Source of the DNA: Polaromonas sp.
GTDB taxonomy: Bacteria > Pseudomonadota > Gammaproteobacteria > Burkholderiales > Burkholderiaceae_C
Assembly: GCA_014376885.1 (NCBI GenBank)
Contig: JACMQR010000037.1
Coordinates: 1-21,990, forward strand
Reading direction: 5' to 3'
Length of the DNA: 21,990 bases
Shown: positions 16,677-21,990 of the stretch, one piece after another
Position numbering within the stretch: position 1 is the first letter of the stretch
Layout of the letters: the number at the start of each line of letters is the position of its first letter
The notes under the pieces: model-generated
Seen by the model: the letters and a program-made list of their open reading frames with translations, nothing else
What the model was told of the DNA's origin: nothing
Databases searched by the model: none
Made by a program: the position numbers and the translations under genes

Positions 16677-18262
16677 CTGAGCCAATATCGACCCTGCCAC
16701 CGATGCGCCAATACGCGCTGACGGAGGCGGTCGATGCGCTGGTCATCGGCACTGGCGCGGGCGGCGCGCCGCTGATGGCCCGGCTGGCGCAGGCGGGCCT
16801 GTCGGTGGTGGCGCTGGAAGCCGGGCCGCTGTTCGACGCGTCACGGGACTTTGCCACCGATGAGCTGGCCCAGCACAAGCTGTTCTGGGACCATGAACGC
16901 CTCAGCGCAGGCAGCGATCCGATTGCCTTTGGCGCCAACAATTCGGGCACCGGGGTCGGCGGCTCGACACTGCACTACACCGCCTATGTACCCCGGCCAC
17001 AGCCCGACGATTTTCGGCTTCGCAGCGAATTTGGCGTGGGCACTGACTGGCCGCTGGCCTATGCCGACCTGGAGCCCTACTATGACGAGCTGGAAGCGCT
17101 GCTCGGCGTTTCAGGCCCGTCTCCCTACCCCTGGGGCCCGCCCCGGCGCAGGCCGTACCCGCTGCCGCCATTGCCGCTGAACGGGGCCGCGCAGCTGATG
17201 CAGCGGGCCTGCTCGCAGTTGGGCATCAAAACCTCGCCCGCAGCCAACGCCGCTCTGTCGCAGCGCTACTTTCAGCCGGGCATCGGCTGGCGGGCCGCCT
17301 GCACGAACCGCGGTTTTTGCCAGGCCGGTTGCAGCACCGGCGCCAAGGCCAGCATGGATGTGACGTTCGTGCCGCTGGCGCTGCTTGCCGGCGCAGAACT
17401 CCGGCCGCTCAGCTTTGCCACCCGCATCGAGACCAACGCCGCAGGTCAGGTCACTGGCGTGGTGTATACCTGCAACGGTCAAGAGCAACGGCAGCGCTGC
17501 CGACATCTGTTTGTGTGCGCAGGCAGCGTCGAAACGCCGCGCCTGCTGCTGCTGAACGGCCTGGCCAACGCCAGCGGGCAGGTGGGGCGTAACTTCATGG
17601 CCCATACCGGCATGCAAGTCTGGGGTCGCTTTGAAGAGGATGTGCGTCCCTACAAAGGCATTCCGGGCGGACTGATCTCCGAGGACACCCATCGGCCGGC
17701 AGACGCGGATTTTGCCGGCGGCTACCTGCTGCAAAGCATTGGCGCGATGCCCTTGACCTATGCGGACCAGGTCGCGCGCGGCCGGGGCCTGTGGGGCAAT
17801 GCGCTGCACGACTGCATGCGCGGCTACAACCATACCGCCGGCATTGACATTCTGGGCGAGTGCCTCCCTTCGCCAGGCAATTTCCTGGAGTTGTCCGATG
17901 AGCTTGACAAGCACGGGCTGCCCAAGCCGCGCATCCATTTCAGTGCGGGTCCCAACGAGCAGCGCCTGACAGCGCATGCCGAAACGCTGATGCGCGCCCT
18001 CTGGGATGCAGCAGGAGCCAGCGATGTGTGGGCTTTTCAGCGCCATGCGCACACGATCGGCACCTGCCGCATGGGAAGCGCTGCAGCAGATGCCGTGGTG
18101 AACGCCGACGGACGTGCGTTCGGCGTGCCCAACCTGTATGTTTCGGACAACTCGACGTTTCCCAGCGCACTGGCGGCCAACCCGGCGCTCACCATCATGG
18201 CGCTGGCCTTGCGCACTGCAGACCGTTTTCTCGCACCAGCTGCCGGACCAGCCAGAAGTTAG
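16673..18262 (+). CDS. GMC family FAD-dependent oxidoreductase
   Basis: Flavoprotein of the glucose-methanol-choline family, probably oxidising a sugar, glycoside or alcohol. It has 529 residues. The FAD-binding motif VIGTGAGGAPLMARLAQAG has G26, G28 and G31, followed by a conserved VVALEAG. GTGVGGSTLHYTAYVPRP at about 92-109 is the second GMC signature region. A Cys cluster C210, C216, C220 (CTNRGFCQAGC) resembles that of gluconate/fructose/glucose dehydrogenase alpha subunits, some of which hold an Fe-S cluster. The C-terminal active-site pair is H460 (HTIGTCRMG) and N503 (ANPALTIMALA). No signal peptide is seen. It is coupled to the subunit-3-like gene; the cytochrome subunit of three-part dehydrogenases is absent from the window. 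Confidence 0.93.
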   Translation: MTEPISTLPPMRQYALTEAVDALVIGTGAGGAPLMARLAQAGLSVVALEAGPLFDASRDFATDELAQHKLFWDHERLSAGSDPIAFGANNSGTGVGGSTLHYTAYVPRPQPDDFRLRSEFGVGTDWPLAYADLEPYYDELEALLGVSGPSPYPWGPPRRRPYPLPPLPLNGAAQLMQRACSQLGIKTSPAANAALSQRYFQPGIGWRAACTNRGFCQAGCSTGAKASMDVTFVPLALLAGAELRPLSFATRIETNAAGQVTGVVYTCNGQEQRQRCRHLFVCAGSVETPRLLLLNGLANASGQVGRNFMAHTGMQVWGRFEEDVRPYKGIPGGLISEDTHRPADADFAGGYLLQSIGAMPLTYADQVARGRGLWGNALHDCMRGYNHTAGIDILGECLPSPGNFLELSDELDKHGLPKPRIHFSAGPNEQRLTAHAETLMRALWDAAGASDVWAFQRHAHTIGTCRMGSAAADAVVNADGRAFGVPNLYVSDNSTFPSALAANPALTIMALALRTADRFLAPAAGPARS

Positions 18263-18270
18263 GAACAGGA

Positions 18271-19614
18271 ATGGCTAAAAAAGAAAGTTTTCTGGCGGTC
18301 ATCGAGCGTGAACACAAAAATGGCGAGGCAGAAGGCGACCGCCACGGCGGCGCCAGCGGCGCCGATGGCAGCGGGCTGCCCACAAGGAGCCCGCGCAACT
18401 TCATGTTCGCGACTGGCATCGAGTGCTCGTACCCCACCATCGCACACGGCCGCATGCGCCGCGACATGCTCGATGAATGCGGTCACTACACCCATTGGCG
18501 CAAGGATTTGCAGCTGGTCAAGTCCCTCGGCTTGAAGGTATTGCGCTACGGCTTGCCCTATCACACGGTGCATCTCGGCATCGGCAAGTACGACTGGAGC
18601 TTTGCCGACGAGGTCATGCACGAGATCAAGCGCCTGGGCATCACGCCGATTCTTGACCTGCTGCATTTCGGCGTGCCCGACTGGCTCGGCAACTTCCAGA
18701 ATCCAGAACTGCCGGTGCGCTTTGCCGCCTACGCAGGCGCGGTGGCAAAACGTTATCCGTGGGTGCGCTTTTACACACCAGTCAACGAGATTTATGTGTG
18801 CGCCAAGTTCAGCGGCAAGGAGGGCAAATGGAACGAGCAGCTGAAGTCGGGCAAGGGCTTCGTCACGGCGCTCAAGCACCTGGTGGCCGCCAACACGCTG
18901 GCCTGCCACGCGATTGCCCGGCAGCGCCCCGACGCCGTGATCGTGCAAAGCGAGAGTGCCGAATACCTGCATGAAGCCTGCGCTGAAAAATCGCCGCTGA
19001 TTGCCCGGGACAACCAGCTGCGCTTTCTGGCGCTTGACCTGCTGTACTCGCATCCGCCGGATGCAGACGTGATGTGCTACATGCTGGACAACGGCTTGAC
19101 GCGCGAGGAATACGCCTGGAACATGCGCGGTGAACCGCCCGGCTACCAGGTCATGGGCAATGACTATTACGGCCGCAACGAGACGATGTTGCTGCCCGAC
19201 GGCTCGACCGCCTCCTGCGAGGATGTTCTGGGCTGGTACCAGATCACCCGGCAATACTACGACCGCTATAAAAAGCCGGTGATGCACACGGAAACCAACG
19301 AGTTTGACGCCGATCTGGCGCCCAACTGGCTCTGGAAGCAGTGGGTCAATGTGCTGCGCATGCGCGCCGATGGCGTGCCGGTGCTGGGCTTTACCTGGTA
19401 CAGCCTGACCGACCAGATCGACTGGGACACCGGTCTGGCGGAAAAACGCGGCAACGTCAATGCCTGCGGACTCTACGATCTTGACCGGCAGCCACGGCCG
19501 GTGGCCGCGGCCTATCGCCAGTTGCTGGCGGCCTTCGGCAAGATCGCCATCGTGCCGCATGGCGATATTTTCCAGATCACCGGCCGGCAGGCGGTGCTCA
19601 AAACCGACGTGTGA
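18271..19614 (+). CDS. Family 1-like glycoside hydrolase (beta-glucosidase-like)
   Basis: TIM-barrel glycosidase, most like the GH1 clan. It has 447 residues from the ATG at 18271 (AGGA-type ribosome-binding site, 8 nt after the GMC stop); longer in-frame readings lie inside the GMC gene. The likely acid/base is E173 in FYTPVNEIYV, and the likely nucleophile E341 in MHTETNEF, where classic GH1 has TENG. GNDYYG at 296-301 parallels the GH1 NYY strand, and WYSLTDQIDWDTG at 376-388 the GH1 WSLxDNxEW strand. Residues about 15-40 are Gly/Asp-rich and probably disordered. No signal peptide is seen, so it should act in the cytoplasm. Its substrate is unknown. Confidence 0.82.
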   Translation: MAKKESFLAVIEREHKNGEAEGDRHGGASGADGSGLPTRSPRNFMFATGIECSYPTIAHGRMRRDMLDECGHYTHWRKDLQLVKSLGLKVLRYGLPYHTVHLGIGKYDWSFADEVMHEIKRLGITPILDLLHFGVPDWLGNFQNPELPVRFAAYAGAVAKRYPWVRFYTPVNEIYVCAKFSGKEGKWNEQLKSGKGFVTALKHLVAANTLACHAIARQRPDAVIVQSESAEYLHEACAEKSPLIARDNQLRFLALDLLYSHPPDADVMCYMLDNGLTREEYAWNMRGEPPGYQVMGNDYYGRNETMLLPDGSTASCEDVLGWYQITRQYYDRYKKPVMHTETNEFDADLAPNWLWKQWVNVLRMRADGVPVLGFTWYSLTDQIDWDTGLAEKRGNVNACGLYDLDRQPRPVAAAYRQLLAAFGKIAIVPHGDIFQITGRQAVLKTDV

Positions 19615-20396
19615 GCGACGTAACAGCGATGAAGTACCGCATCGGTGATGCCCTGCTGCATGTCACCGAGTGCGGCAGCGGACCGCAGGCCTGGGTGTTT
19701 CTTCACTATTTTGGCGGTTCGGGCCGGGCTTGGACGCAGGTGGCAGCATTGCTTGCAGACCGCTGGCGCTGCGTGATGCCGGATTTACGGGGCTTTGGCA
19801 ACTCTGACACAGTCACGGATTCGTACAGCGTGAACGATGCCGCTGACGAGGTGCTCGCCCTGGTGAGCGCCCTGGCGATTGAGCGTTTTGGACTGGTCGG
19901 GCACTCGATGGGCGGAAAAATTGCGCTGGTGGCGGCAGCTCGGCAGCCCCCGGGTTTGTCGCACCTGATGTTGCTGGCGCCTTCGCCGCCCACACCCGAG
20001 CCGATCGAGGCATCGGAACGCGCCTGCCTGCTGGCCTGCCAGACCAGCCGCACGGCAGCATGCCGCGCCGCGCGCAAGAGTTGTGGCCAGCCACTGCCGC
20101 ATGCGCTTGTCCAGCAGGTGATTGATGACCGGCTGCGCACTTCGCCGGCCGCCTGGCGATGGTGGCTGGCGTCAGGCAGTTGCGAATCTGTCCAGGACCG
20201 AATCGCGCAGATCAGCGTTCCGGTTCAGGTGCTTTCGGGCATGCTTGACACCAACATACCGACCGCCGTGATCAAGCGCGAAGTCATGACGCGACTGCCA
20301 CAGGCACGCCTGCGCCTGCTGCCAGGCTGCGGGCATCTGCCGCCACTTGAAGCGCCGCAGGCCGTCGCGCAGGCGCTGCGCGACATGGCGCTGTAG
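19611..20396 (+). CDS. Alpha/beta hydrolase
   Basis: Alpha/beta-hydrolase-fold enzyme, esterase- or lactonase-like. It has 261 residues. The nucleophile elbow GHSMGG places S99, and the triad is completed by D213 (GMLDTNIP) and H242 (GCGHLPPLEAP). LHYFGGSGRAW at about 31-41 is the oxyanion region and MPDLRGFGNSD the usual strand after it. The GTG start overlaps the glycosidase stop (GTGA), so it is the fifth gene of the operon; an ATG at codon 7 is an alternative start. A lactonase acting on the product of the upstream dehydrogenases would fit, but the sequence does not prove a substrate. Confidence 0.88.
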   Translation: MSDVTAMKYRIGDALLHVTECGSGPQAWVFLHYFGGSGRAWTQVAALLADRWRCVMPDLRGFGNSDTVTDSYSVNDAADEVLALVSALAIERFGLVGHSMGGKIALVAAARQPPGLSHLMLLAPSPPTPEPIEASERACLLACQTSRTAACRAARKSCGQPLPHALVQQVIDDRLRTSPAAWRWWLASGSCESVQDRIAQISVPVQVLSGMLDTNIPTAVIKREVMTRLPQARLRLLPGCGHLPPLEAPQAVAQALRDMAL

Positions 20397-20429
20397 GGTC
20401 AACTCGGCGCCCCGGGGGCTCCGGGCTTG

Positions 20430-21965
20430 TTACTTCGCTGTCGGCATCACAAACTCGGCGCCCTTGCCGATGCTTTCCGGCCAGCGCTGCATGATGGACT
20501 TTTGCTTGGTGTAAAAGCGCACGCCTTCCTCCCCATAGGCATGCATGTCGCCGAACAGGCTTTTCTTCCAGCCGCCAAAGCCGTGCCAGGCCATCGGCAC
20601 CGGAATCGGCACGTTGATGCCGACCATGCCGACCTGGATGCGGCGGGAAAATTCGCGCGCCACATGGCCGTCGCGCGTGAAGCAGGAAACGCCGTTGCCG
20701 AACTCGTGGGCGTTGATCAGGTCCACCGCTTCCTTCAGGTCCGCAACCCGCACGCAGCCGAGCACCGGGCCGAAAATTTCTTCCTTGTAGATGCGCATGT
20801 CGGGCGTGACATGGTCGAACAGCGTGCCGCCCATCCAATAACCGTTTTCACAGCCTTCGCCGGCATGCGCGCCAGTGAAGGTGCGGCCATCGACCAGCAG
20901 TTCGGCGCCCTCTTGCACGCCGAGGTCGATGTAGCCGGTGATGCGCTGGTGGGCGATGCTGGTGACGATCGGGCCCATTTCTGCGTCCAGGTGCACGCCG
21001 TTCTTGATGACCAGGGTTTCGGCACGGGCCTTGAGCATCGGAATCAGTTTTTCAGCGACGTTGCCGACCAGCACCGCCACCGAAATCGCCATGCAGCGCT
21101 CGCCGGCCGAGCCATAGCCCGCGCCGATCAGTGCATCGACCGCCTGCTCCAGGTCGGCGTCGGGCATGACGACCATGTGGTTCTTGGCGCCGCCCAGCGC
21201 CTGCACGCGCTTGCCGTGGCGCGCGCCAGTTTCATAGATGGTGTTGGCAATCGGCGTCGAGCCGACAAACGACACCGCCTTGACGTCCGGATGCACCAAG
21301 AGCGCATCGACCGCTTCCTTGTCGCCCTGCACGACGTTGAACACGCCGTTGGGCAGCCCGGCCTGCTTGAACAGGTCGGCCATGAACAGGCTGGCGCTCG
21401 GGTCGATCGGGCTGGGCTTGAGCACAAAGCAGTTGCCCGCCGCAATCGCCACCGGGAACATCCACATCGGCACCATCACCGGAAAGTTGAACGGCGTGAT
21501 GCCGGCCACCACGCCCAGCGGCTGGCGCAATGTCCAGTTGTCGATGCCGGTGGACACCTGGTCGGTGAAGTCGCCCTTGAGCAGCTGCGGCATGCCGCAG
21601 GCGAATTCGACAATGTCGATGCCGCGCGACACCTCGCCCTGCGCGTCGGTGAACACCTTGCCGTGCTCGGCGGTGATCAGGTGGGCCAGCGCGTCTTTGT
21701 TCTTGTTGAGCAGTTCGAGGAACTTGAACATCACCCGGGCGCGGCGAATCGGCGGCATGTCGGCCCAGGCCGGAAAGGCGGCCTGGGCGGCAGCGACGGC
21801 CGCATCGACGTCAAGCGCGCTGCCCAGCGCCACCTGGCCGGTGACCGCCCCGGTTGCCGGGTTGAACACATTCTGGCTGCGCCCGGCAGCCGGCATGACG
21901 GCAGCGCCGTTCACATAGTGGCCAATGGTGATTTGCGGGGTGATTTCGGCGGGCGATGAAAACAT
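20430..21965 (-). CDS. mmsA: Methylmalonate-semialdehyde dehydrogenase (CoA-acylating)
   Basis: NAD- and CoA-dependent aldehyde dehydrogenase that turns (methyl)malonate semialdehyde into propionyl- or acetyl-CoA in valine, beta-alanine or inositol breakdown. It has 511 residues. N160 ([11 protein letters not shown]) and catalytic C291 ([11 protein letters not shown]) are present. The usual ALDH base in ELGG is replaced here (ALGGAKNH at about 256-263), a trait of the MmsA subfamily. The C-terminus shows [19 protein letters not shown]. The ATG has an AAGGA ribosome-binding site. It converges with the alpha/beta hydrolase across a 33-bp GC-rich gap, and its upstream partners lie outside the window. 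Confidence 0.95.
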   Translation of the reverse strand: MFSSPAEITPQITIGHYVNGAAVMPAAGRSQNVFNPATGAVTGQVALGSALDVDAAVAAAQAAFPAWADMPPIRRARVMFKFLELLNKNKDALAHLITAEHGKVFTDAQGEVSRGIDIVEFACGMPQLLKGDFTDQVSTGIDNWTLRQPLGVVAGITPFNFPVMVPMWMFPVAIAAGNCFVLKPSPIDPSASLFMADLFKQAGLPNGVFNVVQGDKEAVDALLVHPDVKAVSFVGSTPIANTIYETGARHGKRVQALGGAKNHMVVMPDADLEQAVDALIGAGYGSAGERCMAISVAVLVGNVAEKLIPMLKARAETLVIKNGVHLDAEMGPIVTSIAHQRITGYIDLGVQEGAELLVDGRTFTGAHAGEGCENGYWMGGTLFDHVTPDMRIYKEEIFGPVLGCVRVADLKEAVDLINAHEFGNGVSCFTRDGHVAREFSRRIQVGMVGINVPIPVPMAWHGFGGWKKSLFGDMHAYGEEGVRFYTKQKSIMQRWPESIGKGAEFVMPTAK

Positions 21966-21990
21966 GGCGGTCCTTGGGTTGGCAAACGAA

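Noticed and set aside
20397..20429. GC-rich gap between the alpha/beta hydrolase and mmsA as a terminator
   Set aside because: Only a 4-bp GCCC/GGGC stem with no T-run could be drawn, too weak to annotate.
20427..21959. 510-codon plus-strand frame opposite mmsA
   Set aside because: Antisense of a complete MmsA; composition only, no motif.

Overview
The window reads as a chromosomal segment of a GC-rich betaproteobacterium, most likely a Comamonadaceae member of the Burkholderiales (Polaromonas/Rhodoferax-like). This rests on the conserved gene order bamE-dapB-exbB-exbD-leuS next to a divergent fur, the hpf-ptsN-hprK block, a three-gene pnt transhydrogenase, and a GC-rich palindromic intergenic repeat of a style I associate with Comamonadaceae. 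No rRNA, tRNA, CRISPR array, transposase, integrase or phage gene was seen.

Layout. 1-4245 (minus): bamE, dapB, an ExbB/TolQ-type and an ExbD/TolR-type proton-channel pair, and the first 504 codons of leuS, which runs off the left edge. 4358-4813 (plus): fur. 4826-5060: a strong hairpin and two 96-bp tandem repeat copies in the convergent fur/hprK gap; a degenerate third copy forms the 3' end of the exbB-like gene. 5066-7046 (minus): hpf, ptsN and hprK, covering ribosome hibernation and the nitrogen-PTS/HPr-kinase branch. 7047-7695: a long gap with an orphan terminator and a likely corA promoter. 7696-8685 (plus): corA. 8747-14451 (minus): mtnN, fadD, then the pntAa-pntAb-pntB operon. 14452-15174: a gene-poor, partly AT-richer stretch. 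15175-20396 (plus): a tight five-gene operon of an SDR dehydrogenase, a gluconate-2-dehydrogenase-subunit-3-like protein, a GMC flavoprotein, a GH1-like glycosidase and an alpha/beta hydrolase. 20430-21965 (minus): mmsA.

How the parts fit. Most of the window is core physiology: outer-membrane assembly, lysine/peptidoglycan precursor synthesis, envelope energisation, iron control, stationary-phase ribosome protection, NADPH balance, fatty-acid activation and methylthioadenosine recycling. The accessory and most interesting part is the five-gene operon at 15175-20396. Junctions of 8 nt, ATGA, 8 nt and GTGA indicate co-expression. Its content suggests oxidation and then cleavage of a glycoside or related carbohydrate, but no export signal and no cytochrome subunit are visible, so substrate and electron acceptor are open. 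The second point of interest is the intergenic repeat family and its apparent recruitment into the exbB-like coding sequence.
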